From NCBI RefSeq assembly GCF_001428825.1, contig NZ_LMIT01000011.1, positions 337,502 to 401,501 of the forward strand: 64,000 nucleotides of DNA, read 5' to 3'. Source of the stretch: Nocardioides sp. Root240 (GTDB lineage: Bacteria > Actinomycetota > Actinomycetes > Propionibacteriales > Nocardioidaceae). The first letter of the stretch is position 1, and every line of letters begins with the position of its first letter. A program made the translations under genes and the position numbers. The notes below the pieces were generated by a model that saw nothing but the letters and a program-made list of their open reading frames with translations, did not search any database and was not told the origin of the DNA. Shown piece after piece: positions 53,092 through 62,448 of the stretch.

Positions 53092-54260
53092 TTCGACACG
53101 TCGCCTTCTCGTCGGGCAGGGTCGTTCGGGCACGGCAGGTTCCGGGCGCCGCGGACGCCGCGTGGGTCGTTGTGGGGTGCTGTGCAGTAGATGAGCGGCG
53201 TGCGTCGGGGCGAGTTGTCGAAGGGCGAGGCCCAGTCCTTGCCGGGCAGGGCGCCCTGGACGCACTCGGGGGGCTTGTTGACATTCGCCACGGTGAGGCG
53301 CACCTCGTGCGTGGCGCTGTCGGGCAGGGTGACCGACTGCACGATGGAGGCGGCGAGGGGGTAGTCGCTCAGGGTCTGGGCGAGGTGGGCGTTGTAGGTC
53401 CGCAGCACCGCGAGCACGGGATTGGTGCGCGCCAGGAGCACGGGCAGCGAGACTGAGAGGTCGTCCAGGAAGGCGAGGGTCTGCTGGCTGAAGCCGGGTC
53501 CGCCCTCCAGGAGCCCACGCAGGTCCTCGTCCCCGGAACGGAGCTCGGTCGTGACCTGGTCGAGGCTGGCCGTCAACCGCCGGATGCCGTCGCCCTCCCC
53601 GTTGACGGTGGCCAGCACCGGGCCGACCTGGCGGAGCAGGGCCGCGGTGGGACGGAAGTTGACGTCCGCCTCGGCGATGAGGCGCGAGCTCGCGTCGAGG
53701 ATGGTCTGCAGGTCGCCGGCGCGGCCGGCGAGGGCCGCGCCGCTCTCGTCGACCAGCTGGGACAGCTTCTTCTCGTCGAGGCTGGCGACGAGCGCCTGCA
53801 CGTTGTCGAGCACGGGGCCGATCTCGACGGGGTACGACGTGCGGTCGACGGGGATGCGGTCGCCGTCAGCCAGTGCCGGACCGCTGCTCGCCGCCTCCCG
53901 AGGCGGGACGAGCGAGACGTACTGCTCGCCCACTGCGGAGCGGCTGTGGATCTCGGCGGTGACCTCGGCGGGGACCTCGACGTCGTCGACCAGGCTCAGC
54001 TCGGCGACGAGATGGTCACCCGAGAGCTCCAGGTCCTCGACCTTGCCCACGGGGTGGCCGAGGTAGACGACCTCGGCACCGGGGTAGAGGCCCGCCGCCT
54101 GCGCGAACTCGACCTGCACGGTGTGGCGGCCGATGCCGAGCTGTTCGGGCACCCGCAGGAAGGAGACCGCGAGCACGACCGTGCCGACGACGGCGGCGAT
54201 GCTGAACGCGATCAGCTGCTTCTTGATGATCGGGGCCGCGCCCTTGAGCAGGACCGTCAT
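53085..54260 (-). CDS. mceF: Mce family protein, sixth of operon (MceF position)
   Basis: 391 residues. One N-terminal membrane helix (about 17-36) precedes the MlaD/Mce beta-barrel domain (V-Q-V-E-F-A-Q-A-A-G-L-Y-P-G-A-E-V to about 130). A long helical region follows, whose hexamer forms the lipid tunnel. A Cys-containing C-terminal tail after residue 330 is typical of the last Mce protein. ATGA overlap with mceE. Confidence 0.93.
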   Translation of the reverse strand: MTVLLKGAAPIIKKQLIAFSIAAVVGTVVLAVSFLRVPEQLGIGRHTVQVEFAQAAGLYPGAEVVYLGHPVGKVEDLELSGDHLVAELSLVDDVEVPAEVTAEIHSRSAVGEQYVSLVPPREAASSGPALADGDRIPVDRTSYPVEIGPVLDNVQALVASLDEKKLSQLVDESGAALAGRAGDLQTILDASSRLIAEADVNFRPTAALLRQVGPVLATVNGEGDGIRRLTASLDQVTTELRSGDEDLRGLLEGGPGFSQQTLAFLDDLSVSLPVLLARTNPVLAVLRTYNAHLAQTLSDYPLAASIVQSVTLPDSATHEVRLTVANVNKPPECVQGALPGKDWASPFDNSPRRTPLIYCTAPHNDPRGVRGARNLPCPNDPARREGDVSKC

Positions 54261-55504
54261 CGTCCACCTGCCTTGTTGGTGCCGAGGAGGCCGCCGAGGA
54301 GCTCGGTCAGGCTGCTGGCGGGACCAGAGCTGCCCGTGCTGCCCGCGCCGGCCCCGGAGCCCTTCGGGGAACCCTTCGTCGAGCCCTGGGCACCACCCGT
54401 CGTGAGTCCGGCCAGGAGGCCCGACACGCCGGGGAGGAGTCCGCCGAGAAGGTTGCCCAGGTCGGGGAGACCGGGCAGACCGGGCACCCCGATCGATCCG
54501 TCGGGCCGGATGAACCCGTTCAGCAGGGAGGAGTTCGTCAGGTCGAGCGTGAGCGCGAGGTTGCAGTAGTCGCCGCGGCAGGCGTTCTGCACCGTCTCGG
54601 GGGCGAACGGGAAGGTGACGGCGAACCCCAGTGCGGAGACCGCGGAGTTCCCGGCGGCCCTGATCGACTGCAGCACGGGCACGAGGTCCTGGAGGTCCGC
54701 GACGAGGTCGTCCTTGACCCGGCCCACGAGGGGGGTCGCGACCTCGCTCAGGCGGGTCAGGGCGACCAGCGCCCTGGTCAGGTCGGGCCGGTTGCGGGCC
54801 AGGACGTCGAGCGCCGGGCCGATCTCGTCGAGGGCCGCGGTGATGGTGCCGCGGTCCCGGGCGAAACGCTGGGAGAGCCGGGCGACGTCGCGCACCGCGG
54901 TGAGGATCTCGCCGCGCTGTCCGTCGAGGGTGCCGACGAAGGAGTCCAGCCGGGGCAACAGGTCGGCGACGGCCCGGTCGTTGCCGCCGAGGACCTTGTT
55001 GAGCTCAACGGTGATGGTGGAGAGCTGCTCGAGCCCGCCACCGTTGAGCGCGAGCGACGCCGCGGAGAGCACCTGCTCGGTCGAGGGGTAGGCACGGCCG
55101 TGCTCGAGCGGGATGCGGTCGCCGCTGCGCAGCGCTCCCTCCGCCCGCGCGGGGGCGGTGAGCTCGACGTAGGCCGAGCCGAGGAGGGTGTTGACGCCGA
55201 CCTTCGCCAGGGCGTTGGCAGGCAGGTCGACGTCGCGCTCGAGGCTGAGGTCGGCCACTGCGTGCCAGTTCTCGACCCGTACCGCGGTCACGGTGCCGAC
55301 GGCGATGTCGTCGACCTTGACCTGGGCGTTGGGGGTGAGGGTGCCCACGTCGGGGAGCTCGACGGTGACCTTGATCGCGTCGTCACCGGTGCCCTTGCCT
55401 CCGGGCAGGGCCATCGAGTCGATGCCGTCGAACTTGCAGCCCGACAGCAGCAGCAGGCCGACCAGGAGGACCAGTCCCAGCCTGCGCAGGGAGGGTGGTC
55501 TCAT
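54257..55504 (-). CDS. mceE: Mce family lipoprotein (MceE position)
   Basis: 415 residues. The signal sequence ends in the lipobox L-L-S-G-C at about residues 19-23, as in LprK-type MceE proteins. The MlaD domain starts near 45 (I-K-V-T-V-E-L-P-D-V) and is followed by a helical stalk. The C-terminus is a Gly/Leu/Pro and Gly/Ser-rich tail. The ATG overlaps the mceD stop (ATGA). Confidence 0.93.
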   Translation of the reverse strand: MRPPSLRRLGLVLLVGLLLLSGCKFDGIDSMALPGGKGTGDDAIKVTVELPDVGTLTPNAQVKVDDIAVGTVTAVRVENWHAVADLSLERDVDLPANALAKVGVNTLLGSAYVELTAPARAEGALRSGDRIPLEHGRAYPSTEQVLSAASLALNGGGLEQLSTITVELNKVLGGNDRAVADLLPRLDSFVGTLDGQRGEILTAVRDVARLSQRFARDRGTITAALDEIGPALDVLARNRPDLTRALVALTRLSEVATPLVGRVKDDLVADLQDLVPVLQSIRAAGNSAVSALGFAVTFPFAPETVQNACRGDYCNLALTLDLTNSSLLNGFIRPDGSIGVPGLPGLPDLGNLLGGLLPGVSGLLAGLTTGGAQGSTKGSPKGSGAGAGSTGSSGPASSLTELLGGLLGTNKAGGR

Positions 55505-56658
55505 GCGGCACCTCCGGCGATGAGGAGCAGGAGCGCGTCCAGGAGCTTCTGCGACTGCGGGTTGTCCACGACCTTGCCGAGGAGGTCGCCGAGGAGCCGG
55601 TTGCAGAGCTTCTCGGCGCCGGCCTCGTCGGCCCCCGCCGCGCCGCCGATGGCACCGCAGATGAGCTGGCCCGGCGAGTGGATGTTGGCGCCGGTGAGGT
55701 TGACCCCGACGGCATTCTGACCCTGGTGGTAGGACTCGGTGAGGTTGGCCAGCGCGTTGGGCGCGACGTGGAGGATCTGTGCGAGGTCTCCCTGTTGCTT
55801 GTTGACGACCTGGACCAGGTCGGACAGGCGGGTGACCGCGGTGTCGAGGCCCTTGCGGTTGTCGCGGATGAAGGTCTCGACGTCGCCGACGGCGCCGCTG
55901 AGGTTTCTCAGCGCGCTGCGGACCAGGTGCTTGTCGTCGGCCAGCATCGCCGAGACGGCGTCCAGGTTGCGGATGAACTGGGCCATCTGGCCGTCGCTCT
56001 CGGCCAGGGCAGCGACGAAGACCTGCAGGTTGCGCACGACGGAGAAGGCGTCGTCGGCGCCGTCGTCCAGCACCCCGACCGCCGTGGAGAGGTCGGCGAT
56101 GGTCTGGTTGATCTTCGTGCCCTGCCCGTCGAGGGCAGCGGCCCCGGCGTCGACCAGGTCGGAGAGCGCACCCTTCTTGTTCGCTCCCCGCGGGCCCAGC
56201 GCCTCGGCCAGGCCGTTGAGCTGGTCCTTGATCTGGTCCCACTCCACCGGGACGGCGGTGTCCTTCAGCGCGATGGTCGCTCCGTCGGCCAGCTGCGCGC
56301 CACCGTCGTAGCGAGGCGTCAGCTGGAGGTAACGGCTGCTGACCAGCGAAGGAGCCACGATGACGGCCTTGGCGCCCTTGGGGATCTTCACGTCCGCGTC
56401 GACGTGGAACGCGACCCGGACCTTGCCGTTCTGGGGATCGATGCTGTCGATCTTCCCAACCGGTACGCCGAGCACCCGCACCTCGTCGCCGGCGTAGACC
56501 CCGTCGGTGCTGGGGAACCACGCCACGAGGTCGGTCCGCTCACGGTCGCGGAACCCGACGGTGAGCACCAGCACGGCGAGGACCGCCAGCGCCAGCAGGA
56601 TCCGCAGGCGGGGAGAGCCCAGCACACGACGCACGGGGGTGGGCATGGAGTGGCTCAT
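55501..56658 (-). CDS. mceD: Mce family protein, fourth of operon (MceD position)
   Basis: 385 residues. An N-terminal helix (about 19-35), the Mce domain with W-F-P-S-T-D-G-V-Y-A-G-D-E-V-R-V-L-G-V-P-V-G-K and a helical stalk with regular L/V heptads are visible. Two cysteines near the C-terminus (L-I-C-G and K-L-C-N) may form a disulfide. ATGA overlap with mceC on the upstream side. Confidence 0.93.
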   Translation of the reverse strand: MSHSMPTPVRRVLGSPRLRILLALAVLAVLVLTVGFRDRERTDLVAWFPSTDGVYAGDEVRVLGVPVGKIDSIDPQNGKVRVAFHVDADVKIPKGAKAVIVAPSLVSSRYLQLTPRYDGGAQLADGATIALKDTAVPVEWDQIKDQLNGLAEALGPRGANKKGALSDLVDAGAAALDGQGTKINQTIADLSTAVGVLDDGADDAFSVVRNLQVFVAALAESDGQMAQFIRNLDAVSAMLADDKHLVRSALRNLSGAVGDVETFIRDNRKGLDTAVTRLSDLVQVVNKQQGDLAQILHVAPNALANLTESYHQGQNAVGVNLTGANIHSPGQLICGAIGGAAGADEAGAEKLCNRLLGDLLGKVVDNPQSQKLLDALLLLIAGGAA

Positions 56659-57692
56659 CGCTGCCCCGCCTTTCCGAGCAGGCCGCTCAGGTCGATGCCG
56701 GACAGCCCCAGCTCGCCGAGATCGGGTTGGAGCAGGTTGCCGGGCAGCAGGTTGCCCAGGTAGGCGGAGAAGAACTCGCCGCTGGAGACCACTTCGCCGA
56801 GGCCGGTGGCGTAGACCGACAGTCCGCGCAGGGTCTCGCTGATGTTGGACTTGTTGGCCTGCAAGGTCGCGATCACCTTGTTCAGCTCCTTCAGCGCCGG
56901 TCCGATGGTGTCGTCGTTGTCGGCGACCAGGCCGCGGAGCTCGGTGGCCATCGCGGACAGGTTGGTCAGCAGCGCGGAGATGTCCTCGCGACGCTTGAGC
57001 AGCTCGGTGAAGAGCGTGTTGCCGTCCCTCATCAACGCCGTCAGGTCTCCGCTGCGATCAGCCAGGATGTCGCTGAACTGGTCGGCGTTCGCGAGCAGGC
57101 TGCGCAGGGAGTCGTCGCGACTGCTGATGGTCTGCGAGAGCCGGCTCATCCCGGTGATCGCATTGCTCAGCTCCGGGGTCGCGCCCTGCAGCGTTCCGGC
57201 GACCGTCTCCAGCGCGGAGGCGACCTGGTCGACGTCGATGTCCTGCGCCTCCTGCTGGAGGTCGGTCAGGGCGTCGTTGACGTCGTAGGGGACGCTCGCC
57301 CGTTCCATCGGGATCTGCGCCCCCTCCGCGAGGGCACCGTCGCCGTGCGAGGTGAGGACGAGCGCCTTGTCCCCCAGGACCGTCTCGACGCTGACGGCGG
57401 CCGTCGTCTTGTCGCCGAGGTCGATGTCGGTCTCGGTGAGCGCGAAGTCCACCCGGACGCCCTTGCCGTCCAGCTCCACCGTCCCGACGCGGCCGACGGT
57501 GAGTCCGCTGACACGCACCGGGTCCCCCTGCTTGATGCCGGCGGCCTCGGGCAGCATCACGCTGTACTTGCGGCCGAAGAGGCCCACGATGCCGTTGATG
57601 TTGAGGACGACGAGCACCATCACCAGCAGGGCCACCACGACCACCAGCCCCAGCGGGAGCGGGTTGCGCTCGCGGAACATCTTCATCGCCAT
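56655..57692 (-). CDS. mceC: Mce family protein, third of operon (MceC position)
   Basis: 345 residues. Start ATG at 57690-57692 preceded by GGGGAA. The order M-F-R-E-R-N-P, membrane helix (about 13-33), R-K-Y-S-V-M-L-P-E-A-A-G-I-K-Q-G-D-P-V-R-V-S-G-L-T-V-G is the usual Mce opening. The remainder is a long helical stalk. The gene lies 28 bases after mceB, the largest gap between mce genes here. Confidence 0.93.
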   Translation of the reverse strand: MAMKMFRERNPLPLGLVVVVALLVMVLVVLNINGIVGLFGRKYSVMLPEAAGIKQGDPVRVSGLTVGRVGTVELDGKGVRVDFALTETDIDLGDKTTAAVSVETVLGDKALVLTSHGDGALAEGAQIPMERASVPYDVNDALTDLQQEAQDIDVDQVASALETVAGTLQGATPELSNAITGMSRLSQTISSRDDSLRSLLANADQFSDILADRSGDLTALMRDGNTLFTELLKRREDISALLTNLSAMATELRGLVADNDDTIGPALKELNKVIATLQANKSNISETLRGLSVYATGLGEVVSSGEFFSAYLGNLLPGNLLQPDLGELGLSGIDLSGLLGKAGQR

Positions 57693-57720
57693 CAGCTGTT
57701 CCCCATCCTTCGGCCACCCA

Positions 57721-58743
57721 TCAGTTGCATCGTTCGAGCTGGCTGCGCACGACCGGGGTGCGGATCGTCTTGCCGCCCGGGCCACTGATCGCGACCTGGG
57801 CCGAGCAGAGGTAGAAGTTGAAGATGTTGCCGTGCGAGGCGATCCGGTCCAGCGTCTGGTAGGCGCCCGGCAGCGAGGCCAGCACCTTGTTGAGGGTCCT
57901 GGTGTTGGTGTTCAACAGCTTCGCGAGGTCCTTGACCGCGATCACGGTCTGCTTGAACGGCTCCCGGCCCTCGTGGAACAGGTCGGCCAGCGTCGCGGCC
58001 ATCTGGTTGATCGAGGTCACCGACGCGGCGATGGGGTCCTTGTCCTTCGCCAGGCCCGAGACCAGGGTCCGGAACTTCCCGATGGTCTGCCGCAGCTGGG
58101 CGTCACGGGAGTCCAGGCTGCCCAGCAGGACGTCGAGGTTGTCGATCAGCGACGTGATGGCCTTGCCGTCGTCGGCCAGGCCGTTGGTCAGGCTCCCGGT
58201 CCTCGCGAGCAACGACTCCACCGTTCCGCCGCGCCCCTGCAGGGTCGCGATCAGGTTCGATGCGAGCTCGTTGACCTGCCCCGGCTCCAGACCCCGGAAG
58301 AGCGGGCGGAAGCCGTTGAGCAGTACGTCGAGGTCCAGTGCCGGCGTCGTACGGTCGACCGGGATGGTGGCGCCGGCCGCGAGCGGAGCGCCCTCACCGG
58401 GCGGCTGCTGCAGCTCGAGGTACCGGTCCCCCAGCAGGTTCTCGTAGCGCACCAGCACCTGCGTCGCATCGGTCAGTGGCTGGTCCTCCTCGACGTGGAA
58501 GGCCACCTCGACCAGGTTCTCGCCCCCGTCCGCGACGGACAGTCCGTCGACCTGGCCGACCCGCACCCCGGCGACGCGGACCACGTCGCCGGCCTCGAGC
58601 CCGCTCGCGTCGGCCATCACCACGCGGTAGTCCTTGGTCGGCCCCAGCCGGGTCTCGCCGAGCGTGAGGTAGAGCAGCACGAGGATCAACGCTCCGACCG
58701 TGGCGAACACGGCCAGCCGGATCGCGTCAGCACGAACGTTCAC
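57721..58743 (-). CDS. mceB: Mce family protein, second of operon (MceB position)
   Basis: 340 residues from a GTG overlapping the mceA stop (GTGA). N-terminal helix, Mce domain with M-A-D-A-S-G-L-E-A-G-D-V-V-R-V-A-G-V-R-V-G, helical stalk, and two late cysteines (Y-L-C-S and E-R-C-N at the extreme C-terminus). Subunit of the hexameric periplasm-spanning lipid channel. Confidence 0.93.
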   Translation of the reverse strand: MNVRADAIRLAVFATVGALILVLLYLTLGETRLGPTKDYRVVMADASGLEAGDVVRVAGVRVGQVDGLSVADGGENLVEVAFHVEEDQPLTDATQVLVRYENLLGDRYLELQQPPGEGAPLAAGATIPVDRTTPALDLDVLLNGFRPLFRGLEPGQVNELASNLIATLQGRGGTVESLLARTGSLTNGLADDGKAITSLIDNLDVLLGSLDSRDAQLRQTIGKFRTLVSGLAKDKDPIAASVTSINQMAATLADLFHEGREPFKQTVIAVKDLAKLLNTNTRTLNKVLASLPGAYQTLDRIASHGNIFNFYLCSAQVAISGPGGKTIRTPVVRSQLERCN

Positions 58744-59828
58744 TGCGGGGTTCCTCGCTCCGGGACGGGGACCTGGCTGGGCTTGAGGCGAGGCAGGCCG
58801 TGGCAGTCGGGCCCACGGCCCTGTGGGTAGCCCGGCAGGTCGTTCGGGAAGGTGTAGCGGGACAGCTCCGAACGGACGCTGACCAACGCCCGCAGGGTGG
58901 CGTCGGTGCCTCCGATCACCTTCGCCATCGCCTGGCGCGTCACGTCCATGCCCTGGAGGAAGCAGGGCAGCTCGGTGGAGTAGGCCCGCAGGGTGGCGGC
59001 CGTGGGACGGGCCGAGGCCAGCAGGGTGGCGAGCGCATCGCCGTTCTCCCCCAGCAGGTTCTCCGCCCTGCCGCCGAGGAGGGAGAGGTCGACCAGCACC
59101 CGCGCCAGCGCCTTCTGCTCGTCGTTCACGGTGCCGGCCGTGACCGTGGCGTTGCGCAGGATCTCCAGCAGCGCCGGAGAGACCTCCACGGCGAGCCGAG
59201 CGAACCGGGCCACCTCGTGCAGGTCGCGCCGCAGCTGCGGCAGCAGCGGCTCCAGCCGCGTCAGGTAGGCATCGGCCTCGGCCGCGACCGACGCGATGTC
59301 GTCGCCGCGCCCCGACAGCGTCTGCGCCAGCACCGTCAACGTGCCGTTCAGGCTCGCGATGTCCACGCCGCTCAGCACCCGGTCCAGGCCGTCGAACACG
59401 GTGTTGATCTCGGTGGTCACCCCCGAGGCCTTGATGGTCGAGCCGTCGGCCAGGACCCCGCCAGCGGCACCCTTGGCGGCGGGCACCAGCTCGACGTACT
59501 TCGCGCCGAAGACGGTGGTGGCCCGGATCTCGCCGACCACGTCGGCGGGGATGTCGTGGATCTTGTCGCGGTCGATCTCCAGCACGATGCGCACACCGTC
59601 ACCGGCACGCTCGACCGAGCCCACCCGGCCGACCTCGACACCGCGCAGCTTCACCTTGCCGCCCGGGTCCATCACCAGGCCGGCACGCGAGGTCTCCAGG
59701 GTGACCTCCGCGGGGTTCGCGAACGCGCGGTTGTACAACGCCGCCGTCACCGCGACCGCCGTGGCGATCACCAGCACCAGGCCGATCCCGGCCAGGCGCA
59801 GGGTGCGCGGGCTCGTCACTCTGCTCAT
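58740..59828 (-). CDS. mceA: Mce family protein, first of operon (MceA position)
   Basis: 362 residues. After one membrane helix, the Mce domain carries S-R-A-G-L-V-M-D-P-G-G-K-V-K-L-R-G-V-E-V-G, the most conserved variant, as expected for MceA. A helical stalk and a proline-rich C-terminus with two cysteines follow. It starts four bases after the yrbEB gene, so the permease and substrate-channel genes form one transcript. Confidence 0.94.
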   Translation of the reverse strand: MSRVTSPRTLRLAGIGLVLVIATAVAVTAALYNRAFANPAEVTLETSRAGLVMDPGGKVKLRGVEVGRVGSVERAGDGVRIVLEIDRDKIHDIPADVVGEIRATTVFGAKYVELVPAAKGAAGGVLADGSTIKASGVTTEINTVFDGLDRVLSGVDIASLNGTLTVLAQTLSGRGDDIASVAAEADAYLTRLEPLLPQLRRDLHEVARFARLAVEVSPALLEILRNATVTAGTVNDEQKALARVLVDLSLLGGRAENLLGENGDALATLLASARPTAATLRAYSTELPCFLQGMDVTRQAMAKVIGGTDATLRALVSVRSELSRYTFPNDLPGYPQGRGPDCHGLPRLKPSQVPVPERGTPQ

Positions 59829-59832
59829 CAGG

Positions 59833-60672
59833 TCAGCCGCCCAGGTGGAAGGTGTTGAAGTTGGAGTAGATGGCCATCGCGATCAGCAGGTTGACGATCA
59901 TCACGCCCGAGAGGGACGCCCGCACCGAGCGGCCGACGGCCTCGCCCACACCGGCCGGTCCGCCGGTGGCGTTGTAGCCGTAGAAGGTGTGCACGAGCAT
60001 CACCACGATCACCATCCCGAGCACCTGCACGTAGGAGAAGACGATGTCCATGGGGTGCAGGTAGAGGAAGAAGTAGTGGCTGAAGTTGCCGCCGCCGACG
60101 TCGTAGAAGAAGACGAGGAGCAGGTAGTCGGCAAGGAAGCCGCCGAGCGTCGCGAACACGTAGAGCGGAGTGATCACGATCATCCCCGCGGTGACGCGCG
60201 TCGTCGCGAGGTAGGGCAGCGAGGGGATCGCCATCACCTCGATCGCGTCGATCTCCTCGCTGATCCGCATCGCGCCGAGCTGCGAGGTGGTCGCGGCGCC
60301 GAGCGTCACCGACAGGGCGACCCCGGCCAGGAGGGGGGTCGAGAGCCGGGCGGTGAAGAACGCAGCCAACAACGGGCTCAGCGACCCGACGCCCAGGCTC
60401 GACGACGACTCGAAGCCCTGGGCGGCCGCCACGGCGCCGGCGAAGAAGGTGATCGAGGCGACGATCACGACCGAGCCACCGACGAGCGCCAGGGCGCCGG
60501 TGCCGGTGCCGAGCTCGGCGATCAGCTTGACGATCTCGCCAGGGTGCCGGCGCAGCGCCCTCGGGATCCCGCCCAGCACGCGGGCGTAGAAGAGGCCCTG
60601 GGTGCCGATCGAGTCCAGCGCACGCAACGGCGCGCGACGGATCGCCTCGAGCTTGGGAGCAACGGAAGACAT
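59833..60672 (-). CDS. yrbEB: YrbE-type ABC permease (MlaE family), second of pair
   Basis: 279 residues with five to six helices. The MlaE pattern is clear: F-Y-A-R-V-L-G-G-I-P, the E-Q/E-G-like loop region R-I-S-E-E-I-D-A-I-E-V-M-A-I-P and a final hydrophobic segment. The E-E-I-D-A loop contacts the ATPase (MceG/Mkl), whose gene is not in the window. Import direction is established for this family in mycobacteria. Confidence 0.94.
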   Translation of the reverse strand: MSSVAPKLEAIRRAPLRALDSIGTQGLFYARVLGGIPRALRRHPGEIVKLIAELGTGTGALALVGGSVVIVASITFFAGAVAAAQGFESSSSLGVGSLSPLLAAFFTARLSTPLLAGVALSVTLGAATTSQLGAMRISEEIDAIEVMAIPSLPYLATTRVTAGMIVITPLYVFATLGGFLADYLLLVFFYDVGGGNFSHYFFLYLHPMDIVFSYVQVLGMVIVVMLVHTFYGYNATGGPAGVGEAVGRSVRASLSGVMIVNLLIAMAIYSNFNTFHLGG

Positions 60673-60683
60673 CTCGGAGCCCC

Positions 60684-61451
60684 TTACAAGACCGCGAACT
60701 GGATGAGGCTGATGGTCAGACTGACGGGGACCAGCACGGCCACGGTGATGACCACCGCCTGGTTGACGGCGTCGCCGACGCCCTTGGACCCGCCCGCGAC
60801 GTTGAGGCCGCGGTAGCAGGCGATGATCGCGGCGATCAGGCCGAACACGAACGCCTTGAACATGGAGAACATCAGCTCGGGGATGCCCGTGAAGAGAGGG
60901 ATGCTCGCGACGTAGGCGCCGGGCGTCACTCCCTGGAGGTAGACCGAGAAGAAGTAGCCGCCGGCCAGGCCGCCGGCACAGATCAGCACGTTGAGGACCA
61001 GGGTCACCAGCACGGCCGCCACGATGCGGGGGACGACGAGCCGCTGGATCGGGTCGATGCCGAGCACCTGCATCGCGGCGATCTCCTCGCGGATCGTCCG
61101 CGCCGCGAGGTCCGCGCACATGGCGGTCCCGCCGGCCCCGGCCACCACGACGACCGTGACGAACGGGCCGATCTGCTGCACGGAGGCAATGCCGGCGATG
61201 CCTCCGGAGAGGTCCAACGCGCCGAGGTCCTTGAGCAGCAGGTTGACCTCGAAGATCACCAGCAGCGTGAAGCCGAGCATGACCAGCAGCGTCGGCACGA
61301 GGGAGACCCGCGCGATGAACCACGACTGCTGCACGGCCTCGCGCCACGAGAACCGCTTGGTGAACATGATGACGAGGGCGTCCAACGCCATCGCCAGCAC
61401 GTCGCCGAGCGCACGCGTCGGCTTTGCCGCAGCCTCGACTGCTGACGCCAT
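60684..61451 (-). CDS. yrbEA: YrbE-type ABC permease (MlaE family), first of pair
   Basis: 255 residues. The coupling loop reads T-I-R-E-E-I-A-A-M-Q-V-L-G-I-D-P, the canonical MlaE motif, between hydrophobic helices. The ATG at 61451 has GGGGGA at three to four bases and was preferred over an ATG seven codons upstream without a ribosome site. First gene of the yrbEA-yrbEB-mceABCDEF operon. Confidence 0.93.
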   Translation of the reverse strand: MASAVEAAAKPTRALGDVLAMALDALVIMFTKRFSWREAVQQSWFIARVSLVPTLLVMLGFTLLVIFEVNLLLKDLGALDLSGGIAGIASVQQIGPFVTVVVVAGAGGTAMCADLAARTIREEIAAMQVLGIDPIQRLVVPRIVAAVLVTLVLNVLICAGGLAGGYFFSVYLQGVTPGAYVASIPLFTGIPELMFSMFKAFVFGLIAAIIACYRGLNVAGGSKGVGDAVNQAVVITVAVLVPVSLTISLIQFAVL

Positions 61452-61493
61452 GGTTCCCCCTGCCTGGTTCATCGTGGGCGCTTCCGTCGTTCC

Positions 61494-61551
61494 ATCTTTT
61501 TTGAATCTAGATTAAGATGAGGACGACTACGGAACCATAAGACGACTTATG
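61494..61551. promoter_or_regulatory. Palindromic operator candidates between the mce operon and the SDR gene
   Basis: Two symmetric sites lie in the divergent gap. AATCTAGATT (61504-61513) is preceded by ATC and six T, resembling the site at 50423-50438. CATAAG-ACGA-CTTATG (61536-61551) is a perfect six-base inverted repeat. The A/T-rich character stands out from the flanking coding DNA. Likely binding sites for a regulator controlling lipid uptake. Confidence 0.55.
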
Positions 61552-61618
61552 ATCGTGTGTCAAGCATCACTGCGCGGCCGATCCAGCAGGACGGCCGACG
61601 GCCATGGAAGGGGGCCCG

Positions 61619-62416
61619 ATGGACCTGGGACTGAAGGACGCACGCGTGCTGGTGACCGGCGGCGCCTCCAACATCGGACGGGGGATCGTGCACGCCTTCG
61701 CCGCCGAGGGCAGCCGGGTCGTGCTCGCCGACGTCGACGAGGAGCAGGCCGAGCGGGTGGCCGTCGAGGCTCTCGAGCGGGGCGCCGCGGCCGTCGAGGT
61801 CGTGGCCGGCGACCTGACCACCGAGGGCGAGGCCCAGCGCGCCGCCGACCGCGCGGTCGAGACCTGGGGTGGCGTGGACGTCCTGGTGAACAACGCCGGC
61901 TGGAGCGTGCCGGGCTTCATCGCGAAGAACACCGACCGTGCGAACTGGCAGAAGACGGTCGAGATCAACTTCTTCACCGCCATCGCCGCCACCCAGGCGG
62001 TGCTCGGTCCGATGCGCGAGCAGGGCCGGGGCTCGATCGTGTTCATCGCCAGTGAGTCCGCCTTCGGGCAGATCCGTCAGGGCGTCTACGGGGCCACCAA
62101 GGCCGCCGTCGTCGCCCTCGCCCGCACCACCGCCCGGGAGCACGGGCGCCACGGCATCCGCTCCAACATCGTGTGCCCCGGCCTCGTCGTCCCCGACGGC
62201 CCCGAGGCCGTGGGTTCGAAGAGCCTGTGGGCGGTCGGCAAGGACAACGTCTTCAACGACGACCAGGCGCAGTACCTGCTCAAGGACACTCCCCTCGGCC
62301 GCCTCACCTCCGCCGAGGACGTCGCGGGCGCCGTGCTCTTCCTCGCCTCGGAGCGGATGTCGCGCCAGGTCACGGGACAGCTCTTCAGCGTCAGCGGCGG
62401 CTACACGATGCCCTGA
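61619..62416 (+). CDS. Short-chain dehydrogenase/reductase
   Basis: 265 residues. T-G-G-A-S-N-I-G-R-G (13-22) binds NAD(P), N-N-A-G is the structural motif, and the catalytic Ser and Y-x-x-x-K lie in A-S-E-S-A-F-G and Y-G-A-T-K. D-V-D-E at the end of the second strand favours NAD. The ATG at 61619 has AAGGGGG five bases upstream; an ATG at 61604 is less likely. Divergent from the mce operon, it probably oxidises a hydroxyacyl or sterol intermediate (inference). Confidence 0.93.
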   Translation: MDLGLKDARVLVTGGASNIGRGIVHAFAAEGSRVVLADVDEEQAERVAVEALERGAAAVEVVAGDLTTEGEAQRAADRAVETWGGVDVLVNNAGWSVPGFIAKNTDRANWQKTVEINFFTAIAATQAVLGPMREQGRGSIVFIASESAFGQIRQGVYGATKAAVVALARTTAREHGRHGIRSNIVCPGLVVPDGPEAVGSKSLWAVGKDNVFNDDQAQYLLKDTPLGRLTSAEDVAGAVLFLASERMSRQVTGQLFSVSGGYTMP

Positions 62417-62448
62417 GCGGCAACCGTCCCGGCCGCCTCAGCCGGCGC

